Below, in pieces: positions 1-8,449 of a DNA stretch of 64,000 nucleotides (its first letter is position 1; every line of letters starts with the position of its first letter). The stretch is from Bacillus sp. AFS006103. Lineage in GTDB: Bacteria; Bacillota; Bacilli; Bacillales; Cytobacillaceae. Where the stretch lies: positions 19,984-83,983 of the forward strand of contig NTXX01000009.1 in assembly GCA_002559145.1 (NCBI GenBank), given 5' to 3'. Made by a program: the position numbers and the translations under genes. The notes beneath the pieces are model-generated. The model saw nothing but the letters and a program-made list of their open reading frames with translations. It ran no database searches and had not been told where the DNA came from.

Positions 1-2
1 GG

Positions 3-839
3 ATAAATCCAGGGCTGCACTGCTTTGATATCTCATCGACTTTGTACAATTATGCAGGTGACGGCTTACGGGCTCGGGGCGGCAGCAAGTATGTCTGGCT
101 CGATAATTTAAATGGCTATGGCTTCGGAGACGATGGGATCACTACTCATCACAGTGATTTTATTTTCATCTCCCGCTCTCATATGTGCGACCCCAGTGGA
201 CGTGCCCACCGAAAGGGCTTTTCGAATTCGAACGGGATTGAGATTGATGACGGTTCGAGGAATGTTTTGCTTGTCAATAATTCGTCAGCTCGGTGTTTTG
301 GCGGGGTGGAAATTAAAGCTCACGAAAATTCCTCAGCCGCCTCCAATGTACAAATTGTCGGACATATTTCTGTCAACGATAATCGTTCGTTTAACTTCCG
401 TCATATCGGACATCACAAGAGTACAGACCCTGAATCACGAACGGCCTACAATATTTGCGCCACCCATCTGGTAGCCCTCGCACCAATTTTTACTAAGTTA
501 TATAAAGACTCTACGCCGCGTGGAATGGTGATCTCCGCTTATAAAAATGTTGTGATTAACCATTTTACTTTAATTGGTGATCCAGATTATGACTACAAAG
601 GCTACCCGGTAATTGCCGTACAATATCGGGCCAGAAATATTATCTTGGATAATATTTCTTTTCGCGACTTTAGAAAGGCTGGAAGTGATATTAAAATTTT
701 CGGAGGCGAAAATCGAGCGGATTCTATTCAAATTAATGATGTGGTAAGCCGAAATTCCGCGCCCAAACAGATTGATATCGGCTTAGGGGTCGAAGATATT
801 TCCATAAAAAATTCGAAAAGCGTCAACAATTATTTGTGA
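3..839 (+). CDS. Right-handed beta-helix protein, C-terminal part (5' end outside window)
   Basis: The frame is open from base 3, so the start lies upstream of the window; about 278 residues are visible. They form irregular strand-turn repeats of roughly 20-25 residues rich in N, G, D, I and V (for example NVLLVNNSSARCFGGVEIKA and NIILDNISFRDF), the look of a pectate-lyase-like parallel beta-helix. Such folds occur in polysaccharide lyases, GH28-related enzymes and phage tailspikes. An aspartate pair in GFGDDGITTHHSD recalls the acidic turns of GH28-like helices, but I cannot assign catalysis. The stop lies inside a hairpin shared with the convergent next gene. Without the N-terminus, export and substrate cannot be judged. 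Confidence 0.7.
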   Translation: MNPGLHCFDISSTLYNYAGDGLRARGGSKYVWLDNLNGYGFGDDGITTHHSDFIFISRSHMCDPSGRAHRKGFSNSNGIEIDDGSRNVLLVNNSSARCFGGVEIKAHENSSAASNVQIVGHISVNDNRSFNFRHIGHHKSTDPESRTAYNICATHLVALAPIFTKLYKDSTPRGMVISAYKNVVINHFTLIGDPDYDYKGYPVIAVQYRARNIILDNISFRDFRKAGSDIKIFGGENRADSIQINDVVSRNSAPKQIDIGLGVEDISIKNSKSVNNYL

Positions 840-845
840 CGCTTT
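817..845. terminator. Bidirectional hairpin made from two convergent gene ends
   Basis: A 9-bp perfect stem (AAAGCGTCA at 817-825 with TGACGCTTT at 837-845) contains the stop codons of both convergent genes, which overlap by 10 bp. A T-rich stretch follows on the plus side (CTTCTTTTTCT) and an A-rich stretch precedes it, so it can end transcripts from both directions. Confidence 0.6.
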
Positions 846-1420
846 CCTTCTTTTTCTACAGTCATGTCATCAACCAACTTTTCGGCGATTTTCCGATATA
901 AATTACTCATATGAACAAGTGAGGAAATCATTAACACCTGTTCAAGATCGGCTGAGTTTCCTTTTTCATCCTCAGTAATTTCTTCATTCACATCCTTTAC
1001 CCTTTCCGAAATGTCAGCTTTAAAATCCTCGACATTTTGTCGCGTTAAATTCAGATAACTAGAATAAAAGGACTCTAACTCCATCTCCTCTTGGATAATT
1101 TTTTGATTAATCCCTTGAAGTGTCACTTTAATATCATTGATGGAAAGTGCCCCTTTTAATTGGTAAATCAAACTCATCAGGATGAGATGCCTTTTTGAAT
1201 ACTTCTTATTCTGGATTGGAAAAATGAGTTTGCCTTTTGCATAGTTGTTAATCATCGTTTTGGTGAGAACCTTGTCGTCTTCATACCGCTTTGTTTCGTT
1301 GAATTTATTTTCAAACAACTGAATCACTTGGTCCATGTATAAATCTATTTGTGGAATCTCATCTAAAGTTAAGCCTACATCTAAGCCGAGTTTCTCAATA
1401 ATTTGCTGGATATTTTCCAT
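830..1420 (-). CDS. DUF1836 family protein
   Basis: About 196 residues and soluble. Its central segment (LTKTMINNYAKGKL...KKYSKRHLILMSLIYQLK) resembles the helical DNA-binding-like core of DUF1836 proteins common in Firmicutes; their biochemical function is unknown to me. The C-terminal half is charged and helical. The start is uncertain: an in-frame ATG at 1438 has no clear ribosome site, and the ATG at 1420 has only a weak GGGG motif eight bases upstream; I chose 1420. The gene stands alone, convergent with the beta-helix gene and divergent from the hemolysin III gene. Confidence 0.7.
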   Translation of the reverse strand: MENIQQIIEKLGLDVGLTLDEIPQIDLYMDQVIQLFENKFNETKRYEDDKVLTKTMINNYAKGKLIFPIQNKKYSKRHLILMSLIYQLKGALSINDIKVTLQGINQKIIQEEMELESFYSSYLNLTRQNVEDFKADISERVKDVNEEITEDEKGNSADLEQVLMISSLVHMSNLYRKIAEKLVDDMTVEKEGKRHK

Positions 1421-1549
1421 TCGTTTAACCCCGTTCATTGTCGTTATTTTTTATTATACCTTAAGATATATGCATTGACTAGATGATGATATATAGGTAT
1501 TATTATAAGTAGTTATCAAAACTACATGCAATGCTGGGAGGCAATTAAA

Positions 1550-2197
1550 ATGAACAATTACATTCGCGAACCAATCAATGGACTAACCCATTTAGCCGGG
1601 GCCGTTTTAGCTTTTGTCGGGCTCCTTGCGATGGTTATCAAGGCGGCAGCTACGACTCATTCGCCGACTGCCATTACTGCGGTGATTATTTTCGGGGTTA
1701 GCATGATTCTGCTTTATTCAGCATCGGCTACCTATCACATGGTAATTGCTCAGGATCGAGTCATTGCGTTTTTACGAAGGCTGGACCATTCGATGATTTT
1801 CATTTTAATTGCCGGTACGTACACACCCTTTTGTTTTATAAGCCTGAACGGAAAAATAGGTGCCATCCTATTTTCGATTATCTCGGGGATTGCGATTAGC
1901 GGGGTTGTCTTTAAAATGGTCTGGTTTAATTGCCCGCGCTGGATTTCTACTGCCCTATATTTAGCAATGGGCTGGATGATTGTGTTTGTTTTCTCACCGC
2001 TAACAAGCAGTTTAAACCCGATTGGATTATTTTTACTCATTCTTGGGGGAATTTTTTATACCATTGGCGGGGTCATTTACGGTGCAAAGCCTAAGTTTTT
2101 AAAGTCAAAATACATGGGTTTCCATGAGATTTTTCATATCTTTATATTACTTGGGAGTTTGGCTCATTTTTTAACCGTTTTCCTTTATGTTATTTAA
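1550..2197 (+). CDS. Hemolysin III family (PAQR-like) membrane protein
   Basis: A 215-residue protein with seven predicted membrane segments. Family hallmarks are visible: EPINGLTHLAG near the N-terminus, SATYH in helix 2, DHSMIFILIAGTYTPF in helix 3, and a final GFHEIFHIF...LAHF with the conserved histidines expected to bind metal. The family (YqfA/Hly-III, PAQR superfamily) sits in the cytoplasmic membrane; 'hemolysin' is a historical name and the role in Bacillus is unclear. The start was placed at 1550 because GGGAGG lies eight bases upstream; an ATG at 1526 is also in frame but lacks a ribosome site. A rho-independent terminator follows directly, so this is a single-gene unit. Confidence 0.9.
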   Translation: MNNYIREPINGLTHLAGAVLAFVGLLAMVIKAAATTHSPTAITAVIIFGVSMILLYSASATYHMVIAQDRVIAFLRRLDHSMIFILIAGTYTPFCFISLNGKIGAILFSIISGIAISGVVFKMVWFNCPRWISTALYLAMGWMIVFVFSPLTSSLNPIGLFLLILGGIFYTIGGVIYGAKPKFLKSKYMGFHEIFHIFILLGSLAHFLTVFLYVI

Positions 2198-2202
2198 TTT
2201 TT

Positions 2203-2232
2203 AAAACGCCTTATTTGAAGGGCGTTTTTTTT
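2203..2232 (+). terminator. Rho-independent terminator after hemolysin III gene
   Basis: Stem AAAACGCC (2203-2210) with GGCGTTTT (2221-2228), ten-base loop, followed by a run of T. It begins six bases after the stop codon. Confidence 0.85.
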
Positions 2233-2304
2233 TGAAAATAAACTACCTGCCCTTCGGACAAAATAACACCATGAAAGCACCACAAAAAGATCGAGGTGTT
2301 CCTG

Positions 2305-3126
2305 TTGTTGCGATTGTTTTTTCAAATGATTGTCATTGGACTTTGTTCCATGTTATTCGGATTTGCCTTTAACACCTTCCTTATTCCTCATCAGCTAACA
2401 TCTGGTGGTGTCACAGGCATCGCCTTCTTTATTCACCATTTTTTAGATGTCAATACAGGGTCGATTATTTTGCTTATCAATATTCCTTTATTTCTATTAG
2501 GAGTAAAATACTTAGGTAAAAAGTTCATTTTGCTGACAGGCTATGCTGTTTTTGTTTTATCAATGAGTATGAAATTTATTCCCATTCACGCCATTAGCAA
2601 AGACATTCTTCTTTCTTCCATCATTGGAGGGGCTCTTTATGGTATTGCAGTTGGCCTTATCATTCGGATTGGAGGCTCGACTGGCGGAACGGATATTGTT
2701 AGTCTCACCCTCGCGAAAAAAAGGAACCTGCAGGTGGGCTTTTTAAATATTTGTATGAATTTTTTGGTGGTGGGGACTTCCGGACTGATTTTTGGATGGG
2801 GGATCACTCTTTATACAATCATTGCGATTTATGTGTCCGGCCGTGCCGTAGATATGGTGTACACGAATCAAAATAAGCTAACGCTAACGATTGTGACGGA
2901 AAAGTTTGAGGAGCTGACGGATGCACTAATTCATTTGCACGCTCGTGGCGTTACGGTAACGGATGCAGAAGGTGCATACACCCATAAGCCCAAAAAGGTG
3001 TTAACTACGGTGATCACCAAATACGAATTAAATGAAACAAAACATGCGATTAGAACGGTAGATCCGAAAGCTTTTGTAAACATAATGCAGACGATGGAAG
3101 TGATGGGCCGTTTCCGCAGAGATTAA
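2305..3126 (+). CDS. YitT family membrane protein with C-terminal DUF2179 domain
   Basis: About 273 residues: five or six membrane helices in the first 170 residues (with the conserved FNTFLIPHQLTSGGVTGIAF and GGSTGGTDI motifs), then a soluble C-terminal domain from about residue 195 (TIVTEKFEELTDAL...MGRF) matching DUF2179, a likely small-ligand-binding module. Bacillus paralogues include YitT, YpjC and YvjA; substrate and function are not established. The longest frame begins at a GTG at 2296, but GAGGTG at 2293-2298 looks like the ribosome site, so a TTG at 2305 (or 2308) is the likelier start. It stands as a single gene between hairpins. Confidence 0.85.
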   Translation: MLRLFFQMIVIGLCSMLFGFAFNTFLIPHQLTSGGVTGIAFFIHHFLDVNTGSIILLINIPLFLLGVKYLGKKFILLTGYAVFVLSMSMKFIPIHAISKDILLSSIIGGALYGIAVGLIIRIGGSTGGTDIVSLTLAKKRNLQVGFLNICMNFLVVGTSGLIFGWGITLYTIIAIYVSGRAVDMVYTNQNKLTLTIVTEKFEELTDALIHLHARGVTVTDAEGAYTHKPKKVLTTVITKYELNETKHAIRTVDPKAFVNIMQTMEVMGRFRRD

Positions 3127-3132
3127 TAGAGG

Positions 3133-3176
3133 ACTGATGCCCGTTTGGTTTATTTTTATGGTTGGTGGGCATTAGT
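3133..3176 (+). terminator. Possible terminator after the YitT gene
   Basis: A 10-bp stem (ACTGATGCCC with GGGCATTAGT, one G-U pair) starts seven bases after the stop. No T-run follows, so termination is uncertain. The rest of the gap to 3301 holds no gene that I can support. Confidence 0.4.
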
Positions 3177-3301
3177 CGCGTGGACTAGTTACCGTGGAGG
3201 CGATTTTTTGCGCTTAACGGGCACCTTCCACTTCCTATGGTTACCGTTCATCCATTTTTTCCAGCCTTCACGGGCATCATACGCCGGACATAACTCCTAT
3301 T

Positions 3302-3676
3302 TCATCGTTCCATCTCTGCTAATCTGCCTAGTTCCTCCATCAATACCAATGCGTGATTATGTACCGGGTCCTTTGCTCCATATAAGAGCGTTACTGGGGC
3401 CAGCGCTGCCGTTTCAAAGATTTGCCGTATATATTCTTGCTTCTGTTCTTCCGTTCGAAGTTCATCAAGATATCTGTGTCGAAATTCTTCGAATAACTCA
3501 GGTTTATGACAAAACCACTTCCGCAGTTCGTTGCTAGGAGCTAGGTCTTTATGCCAAAACGAAAGCTTCGCCGCTTCTTTCGAAATCCCCCTCGGCCACA
3601 AGCGGTCAATTAAAATACGGCATCCATCCGATTCGTCGTAGGGCTCATAGACCCTTTTCATAAAAATATTTTCCAT
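3302..3676 (-). CDS. DUF488 family protein (YeaO-like)
   Basis: A 124-residue soluble protein carrying the DUF488 signature DGCRILIDRLWPRGISKE near the N-terminus, followed by the FWHKDLAPSNELRKWF block typical of the YeaO-like subgroup. The function is not established. The start at 3676 is set by GGAGGTTAAGT directly before ATG; a longer reading from 3703 would begin inside a dispersed repeat upstream. The gene is monocistronic, and its promoter region is largely replaced by that repeat palindrome. Confidence 0.85.
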   Translation of the reverse strand: MENIFMKRVYEPYDESDGCRILIDRLWPRGISKEAAKLSFWHKDLAPSNELRKWFCHKPELFEEFRHRYLDELRTEEQKQEYIRQIFETAALAPVTLLYGAKDPVHNHALVLMEELGRLAEMER

Positions 3677-3691
3677 ACTTAACCTCCAATT

Positions 3692-3771
3692 GGTGTCAGG
3701 CACCCATCACCACTACGTCCACCCCGTATGGACAAATCCACGGATTTGTCCATACGGGGTGTCTGGCACCA
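3692..3771. repeat. REP-like palindromic element with a 20-bp perfect stem
   Basis: Two near-palindromic outer boxes, GGTGTCAGGCACC (3692-3704) and GGTGTCTGGCACCA (3758-3771), flank a very long perfect inverted repeat: 3720-3739 pairs base for base with 3742-3761 around a two-base loop. The same 13-base box occurs at 59766-59778 and 61986-61998. A third partial box, TGGCACCAACT, follows near 3780. It lies in the gap upstream of the DUF488 gene and downstream of the small HTH gene. Confidence 0.85.
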
Positions 3772-3796
3772 ACTAAATGGCACCAACTACTAAATA

Positions 3797-4027
3797 TTAA
3801 TCCTCATCCTTTACGTCGATGCTTTCTGGGATAGGTTCGTTTAGGATTTCTTCGATAAGTTGTTTGTATTTTTCCATTTGTTTTAGGTGGGTGCTGAATT
3901 GTTCTTTGTAGATTAGGTACTCTTCCCCATCAAATAGGGCGCGAATTTTCTTTTGTTGGATTAGACTTTTTACGGTAGCCTCTGGAACCGATAAATATTC
4001 TGCTGTCTCTTTTACTGTAATGTACAA
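3797..4027 (-). CDS. Small helix-turn-helix (excisionase-type) DNA-binding protein
   Basis: A 76-residue protein. Residues 1-45 (YITVKETAEYLSVPEATVKS...KIRALFDGEEYLI) match the MerR-like winged helix-turn-helix of the excisionase/HTH_17 family; the rest is a charged helix (KQMEKYKQLIEEIL) and an acidic tail. The start is a TTG at 4027, supported by AGAGGAG eight bases upstream. No integrase or phage gene is adjacent, so a role as a stand-alone regulator or adaptor is more likely than phage excision. Target unknown. Confidence 0.8.
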   Translation of the reverse strand: MYITVKETAEYLSVPEATVKSLIQQKKIRALFDGEEYLIYKEQFSTHLKQMEKYKQLIEEILNEPIPESIDVKDED

Positions 4028-4105
4028 TTTATATACTCCTCTTTAAAAAACCGTTTTTCTTTCCTGTCGGAAATTTTCCAAAGCTCATTCCCTTTTCTCA
4101 AACCT

Positions 4106-5041
4106 TCATCGTCCAACCCCTGGTCGATGGTCCAAGAAGTTTTGATAGGCAAAGCCGCGGACAACATCTTCACTGTAATATTTTAATAGCTCATTAATAA
4201 GATTTTGACTTTTCGAGGCGTCTTCCAAATTAGTAATAAAGGTTACAATCCCATCAAAATCTGAGCCGAATCCAATCTGTTTGACCCCGCCTAATGCGCA
4301 AAAGTGATCAATATGTTTCACAAGGTCCGGAATCGTTACTTCGCCCGATTCTTTTACAAAAGGTGGATGGTAGACAACATGAATCAACCCGCCTTTAGCA
4401 AACATCGCCTGCGCCTGTTCATCTGTTAAGTTACGCAAATGGTTGCAGAGTGCTCGTGCATTCGAGTGACTCGCAATCGGATACTTAGCCAATTCAATGA
4501 CTTCCCAAATCCCCTTGTCGCTTAAATGGGAAACATCGGTCAAGATTTGATGCTCGTTATTAAACTCGACAATTTCTTTACCGAAAAGGGTCAACCCAGC
4601 GCCGCGCGGTTCACCAGCACCATCTGCGGCAAGATTGGCTTGATTCCATGTCAAACCAACAGAACGTACCCCGAGTTGGTAAAGAATATGGAGCTTAGCT
4701 ATATCATTGCCAATTGGGTCCACTCCTTCAAGCGTCAGCATGGCCCCAATTTGACCAATTTTTAAATCATCAAAATCCGCCCAGTCCTTGATATGGACCA
4801 TATCCGGATTTTTACCAAGCACTTCCTTGTAAAAATAATCAATTTGCTCGAGCGCAACCTGAAATTTCTGATCCCCTTTAATATCCGGTTCGATAAAAAT
4901 CGCAAAGCACTGCACTTTGATTTGGCCCTGTTGTAATCGAGTCTTATTTGTTTGTAATTCAGGTGCGTCAGCGTATCGCAACGCCCCCTTAGCTTCTTGA
5001 AGTTTCATTAGAGCATCACAATGTAGGTCAATTATCTTCAT
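4106..5041 (-). CDS. Membrane-type dipeptidase, peptidase family M19
   Basis: A 311-residue zinc dipeptidase of the renal-dipeptidase family, which hydrolyses dipeptides and can act on D-residues. Metal ligands are visible: H7 and D9 in IIDLHCDAL, the glutamate in LTLEGVDPIG, the histidine in IASHSNARALCNHLRNLT and the late GFGSDFDGI. No signal peptide, so it is cytoplasmic. AAAGGAGT nine bases before the ATG at 5041 fixes the start; a longer frame from 5065 lacks a ribosome site. The C-terminal tail (FLDHRPGVGR) is short but within family range. Monocistronic. Confidence 0.88.
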   Translation of the reverse strand: MKIIDLHCDALMKLQEAKGALRYADAPELQTNKTRLQQGQIKVQCFAIFIEPDIKGDQKFQVALEQIDYFYKEVLGKNPDMVHIKDWADFDDLKIGQIGAMLTLEGVDPIGNDIAKLHILYQLGVRSVGLTWNQANLAADGAGEPRGAGLTLFGKEIVEFNNEHQILTDVSHLSDKGIWEVIELAKYPIASHSNARALCNHLRNLTDEQAQAMFAKGGLIHVVYHPPFVKESGEVTIPDLVKHIDHFCALGGVKQIGFGSDFDGIVTFITNLEDASKSQNLINELLKYYSEDVVRGFAYQNFLDHRPGVGR

Positions 5042-5138
5042 ATCCAGCGGACTCCTTTTTAACAAAAGTTTACCATAACAAAGAGAGCTAGGGTGATAAG
5101 TTTCCTAGCCCAACAAAAATATAAGTTTTAAGGAAAAA

Positions 5139-5597
5139 CTAATAAGTTGCTTCCGCCATTTTTTTGATACTAGGCAGTACCTTGTCCCAAATCTCCGCAC
5201 TTAAATCGCGATATTTCTTCCCTTCCGGCATCACAGAGAAATCTCCTTGTAAAATATGTAGAGTCGTTTTTCCATTGTTCTCAGACAAGTGGAAGGTAAT
5301 CCCGTCTTCTTCGGTAACAAGTGCCTTTTCTTCGCTCCGAACGTCAAATACTGTAAAGCGGAGGATCTTATTTTGTTCGAGAGCCGTCACGTTCCCTTCA
5401 ACTATGACCGTCCCATCCTCGCCTTTCCATAGAACAGGACTGCCAAGCTCCCAAGTGGAGTCGAGATGAAACTGTGGTCCACCGCTTGAAAATTCAGTCG
5501 CCCAATGGTTATTGTACTCACTGACCGTAAGAACCTCCCATACCTTTGAAGCCGAAGAATTGATTTCAATCGTTTGGTCGACAAATAGTTTATTCAT
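5139..5597 (-). CDS. SRPBCC (START/AHSA1-like) domain protein
   Basis: 152 residues, one helix-grip domain throughout: N-terminal IEINSSASKVWEVLTVSEYNNHW, central strands, and a long C-terminal helix (WDKVLPSIKKMAEAT). The fold binds hydrophobic ligands in a deep cavity; the Bacillus members are mostly uncharacterised. AGGAGGTATTT precedes the ATG. No partner gene is obvious; the dipeptidase gene lies 97 bp downstream in the same orientation. Confidence 0.85.
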   Translation of the reverse strand: MNKLFVDQTIEINSSASKVWEVLTVSEYNNHWATEFSSGGPQFHLDSTWELGSPVLWKGEDGTVIVEGNVTALEQNKILRFTVFDVRSEEKALVTEEDGITFHLSENNGKTTLHILQGDFSVMPEGKKYRDLSAEIWDKVLPSIKKMAEATY

Positions 5598-5677
5598 AAA
5601 TACCTCCTAGAGATGATATAACCATTATAATTCACCCGATATCCCTCATACAATTATAGATCAATAAAGTAAAGGAA

Positions 5678-5699
5678 ACCCGCCGTTTGATTGGCGAGT
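5678..5699 (-). terminator. Possible terminator of the ureide operon
   Basis: A GC-rich hairpin (CGCC at 5681-5684 with GGCG at 5693-5696, extended by two pairs) followed on the minus strand by the T-rich TTTCCTTTACTTTATT. It lies about 225 bp beyond the last gene of the operon, past a tandem repeat array. Confidence 0.5.
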
Positions 5700-5800
5700 C
5701 TCATGTTGTTTTAACGAATTTTTTGATAGGCTTATTTATTCATTGAGCTGCTATTTTTATAACCGTTCCCCTTATTTGGAAGTTATTTTACATTTATCGG

Positions 5801-5915
5801 AAAATTAATTCCCCTTTTCGTAAAATTAACTCCCTTTTTAGTAGAATAACTCCTCTTTTTGTAAAATCAACTCCCTTTCCCGTAAAATCAACTCCCTTTT
5901 CCATAAAATTAACTC
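5801..5915. repeat. Tandem array, six units of about 21 bp
   Basis: Degenerate units of the form AAAATTAACTCCCTTTTTCGT begin at 5801, 5822, 5843, 5863, 5884 and 5905, so the period is 21 bp with one 20-bp step. The array occupies most of the 325-bp gap between the M20 hydrolase gene and the SRPBCC gene. No open reading frame or CRISPR-like spacer structure is present. Confidence 0.85.
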
Positions 5916-5922
5916 TCTACTA

Positions 5923-7185
5923 TTAGTTAACCCTTCCCTCCCCCAGCAAATCATAAAGTGTACAAGCAATTATTTTGGTGGCATCGACTAAATCCTCTAA
6001 ACGAATATTTTCATCAGCCCGGTGCCCATTGGCATCTTCAAGCCTTTTTGGGCCGACACCAAACATAATCGTCGGTATGCCTTTTTCATAAAAATGGCGG
6101 GCATCGGCATAGATTGGGACTCCGTTAATGGCCAATTCACCCTTGCCCTTCATAATGGACTGCCAATTCGACGATAATGCGGCAATTAGTGGAGAATTTT
6201 CCGGAACAGGTCCGAAGCTTTCTGCATGAAGGATTTTTCGAATTTCTAGTTTAATTCCTTCGGTTGCCTGAACTGCTTCCTCAACGACTTTTCTAAATTC
6301 CGCTTCCGCTTGTGCCGCGTCTTCACCTGGAATTAATCTTCGGTCGACCCTTATCGTACATTGATCGGGCACGACATTCGTGTTAATTCCTCCTGAAATT
6401 AATCCGATAACCAAGGTTGGATGGTCAATCCCAGGCACAGAAGATTTTTTAGCCGCGAGAGTCTGACGATATTCATATAGGCCATTTAATATCTTTGTCG
6501 TCGCCTCCAGCGCATCGATTCCTGTTTGTGGCAGGGCGGCATGGGCAGACTTCCCTGTTGTTTTCACTTCAAAATGTAAACAGCCATTGTGAGCATTAAC
6601 CGCTGAATAGGTAAAGCCAGCCGCAATCGCCATATCAGGACTTATAGTTCCTTGTTCAAGCAGTCGCCTAGGGCCTAATTCTCCGCCTGTTTCTTCATCA
6701 AACGTAAACGCAAGGTCGATTTTCCCTTGCAACTGTTGACTAATTCCCGCATCTTTCAAGGCTAAAACGGCGTAGGAATAGGCAGCAATATCTGATTTGG
6801 AAACAGCCACACCACGCCCATACATCTTTCCCTTAATAATTTCCCCGCCGTATGGGTCAACACTCCAGCCTAGCCCCGGCGGCACCACATCACCATGGGC
6901 ATTTAAGGCGACGCACGTTCCTTCTCCGTTCCCAAACTCGGTCCTACTAAGGATGTTGGCCAAACTAATCATTCCAGCGGCCTTTACTTCTTCACGGTCT
7001 ACCTCTAATAACGAAACCTCCTCAAAGCCTAGTTCTTGAAGCTGTTCCTGTAAAAATGCAGCAATCGGGTAACAGTCACCTGCCGGGTTATCCGACGGAA
7101 CTTGCACAATCCTTTTTAAAAAATCAATCATTTCACTTTGGTGTTCTTCAATCCACCGGACCAACCTTTCCTTATCCTGATTCAT
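5923..7185 (-). CDS. M20 family metallohydrolase, ArgE/DapE type, in ureide operon
   Basis: A 420-residue two-domain M20 amidohydrolase (acetylornithine deacetylase / succinyl-diaminopimelate desuccinylase group). Metal and catalytic motifs: NAHGDVVPPG (residue about 95), GRGVAVSKSD, and FDEETGGELGP with the catalytic glutamate; a dimerisation lid lies at about residues 200-315. It overlaps the upstream allantoate amidohydrolase gene by 4 bp (ATGA-type coupling), so it belongs to the purine operon. A role on a ureide or N-carbamoyl/N-acyl intermediate, or as a ureidoglycolate-step enzyme, is an inference from position only. It is the last gene of the operon. Confidence 0.85.
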   Translation of the reverse strand: MNQDKERLVRWIEEHQSEMIDFLKRIVQVPSDNPAGDCYPIAAFLQEQLQELGFEEVSLLEVDREEVKAAGMISLANILSRTEFGNGEGTCVALNAHGDVVPPGLGWSVDPYGGEIIKGKMYGRGVAVSKSDIAAYSYAVLALKDAGISQQLQGKIDLAFTFDEETGGELGPRRLLEQGTISPDMAIAAGFTYSAVNAHNGCLHFEVKTTGKSAHAALPQTGIDALEATTKILNGLYEYRQTLAAKKSSVPGIDHPTLVIGLISGGINTNVVPDQCTIRVDRRLIPGEDAAQAEAEFRKVVEEAVQATEGIKLEIRKILHAESFGPVPENSPLIAALSSNWQSIMKGKGELAINGVPIYADARHFYEKGIPTIMFGVGPKRLEDANGHRADENIRLEDLVDATKIIACTLYDLLGEGRVN

Positions 7186-8432
7186 AATGCTCCTCCTTTT
7201 TGCTGTGGATACGCTAGTTGATGTAATAATTGGATTAGTACATCAAGACCCTTATCTAAGTCGGCGGGGGATGTATATTCTAATGGTGAATGGCTGATTC
7301 CTCCCTGGCTTGGGACAAAAATCAAAGTAGTTGGACAAATTTGAGCAAACAACTGAGCATCATGCCCCGCCCCGCTGTTCATCACATGATAGGAGACCTT
7401 TTCCTTTACGCAAATCGTCTCTATCCTTTCATTTAGGCTTGGATCCATTTGAACTGGAAGAACCTCATGCCATTTTTCCATCTCCATCTCTAGCCCCGCT
7501 GATGCGGCAATCTCAAGAAATCGACTGGTAAATCGTTCACAAAATGAGCTTAAAACAGACTCGACTGGATGCCTGGCATCGACTGTAAAAACGATTTGAC
7601 CAGGTATGACATTTGAAACATTCGGCTCTACAAACAGCTGACCCACCGTCGTGACCAAATCTTCATCATATTCTTGAACCAGTTCATATAATTCATGAAT
7701 CATTAACACCCCGCCACGCAAGGCATCTTTTCGCCATTTCATTAGTGTTGTACCAGCATGATTGGGTTCGCCTTTTACTGTGATTCGAAAGCGTTTTTGA
7801 CCAATAATGGTTTCAACAATGCCAATCGACTTCGCTAGTTTTTCAAGGCTGGGTCCTTGTTCGATATGTAATTCAACGAATGCATGAATATCGTTACGGA
7901 CCGTGTAATTATCAGCTTCAAGCCCAAAACCTGCCTCTTTCATCGCAGTTTCAAAGCCCATTCCATCCGAATCCCTCACACCGATTAAATCGGTAAAAGA
8001 ATAGGTTCCTGTCACCAGCCCTGACCCCGAGCAGGCAATCGGAAAACGGCTCCCCTCCTCTTCACAAAACGAAACCACTTCAAGATTTAGCAACGGCTGG
8101 CCATACTCTTTTTTTAGATGGCTTAAAGCTAGGACGGCAGCAATAATTCCATAGGCCCCATCGTACTTACCCCCGGAAGCCACTGTATCAACATGAGACC
8201 CAACAAGGATTGTTGGAGCCTCTGGACTTACAGTCGGCAGTCGTCCAAATAGGTTTCCAATGGAATCGAACTTTGTCTCGAGCCCGAGCAGCTCCATCCA
8301 TTCCCGTAATGCTTGCTGCGCTTCTTTCCAAGGTTTGGAATAGAGGAGCCGAGTCACTTCGCCTTTACTTACTGCGCCAAACGAACTGAGCCACTCAATG
8401 GCTTCAGCCAAATTATTAGGGAACTGCTTCAT
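7182..8432 (-). CDS. allC: Allantoate amidohydrolase / N-carbamoyl amino acid hydrolase family (M20)
   Basis: A 416-residue M20 enzyme of the AllC/HyuC group. In purine degradation AllC hydrolyses allantoate to ureidoglycine with release of CO2 and ammonia. Visible signatures: VGSHVDTVASGGKYDGAYG, FCEEEGSRFP with the catalytic Glu pair, VELHIEQGPSLE, and the lid-domain NHAGTT. B. subtilis carries an equivalent enzyme (PucF). Its place just downstream of allantoinase supports allantoate as substrate. The ATG at 8432 is preferred over the GTG at 8435 because GGGAGGG sits six bases upstream of it. Its 3' end overlaps the next M20 gene by 4 bp. Confidence 0.88.
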   Translation of the reverse strand: MKQFPNNLAEAIEWLSSFGAVSKGEVTRLLYSKPWKEAQQALREWMELLGLETKFDSIGNLFGRLPTVSPEAPTILVGSHVDTVASGGKYDGAYGIIAAVLALSHLKKEYGQPLLNLEVVSFCEEEGSRFPIACSGSGLVTGTYSFTDLIGVRDSDGMGFETAMKEAGFGLEADNYTVRNDIHAFVELHIEQGPSLEKLAKSIGIVETIIGQKRFRITVKGEPNHAGTTLMKWRKDALRGGVLMIHELYELVQEYDEDLVTTVGQLFVEPNVSNVIPGQIVFTVDARHPVESVLSSFCERFTSRFLEIAASAGLEMEMEKWHEVLPVQMDPSLNERIETICVKEKVSYHVMNSGAGHDAQLFAQICPTTLIFVPSQGGISHSPLEYTSPADLDKGLDVLIQLLHQLAYPQQKGGAL

Positions 8433-8449
8433 CACTCGCCCTCCCTTGC

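Noticed and set aside
112..474. Plus-strand frame inside the beta-helix gene
   Set aside because: A frame shadow of the beta-helix coding sequence, with no ribosome site.
3145..3537. Plus-strand open frame with a tryptophan-rich start
   Set aside because: It has no ribosome site, overlaps the well-supported DUF488 gene on the other strand, and its second half is the antisense of that gene.
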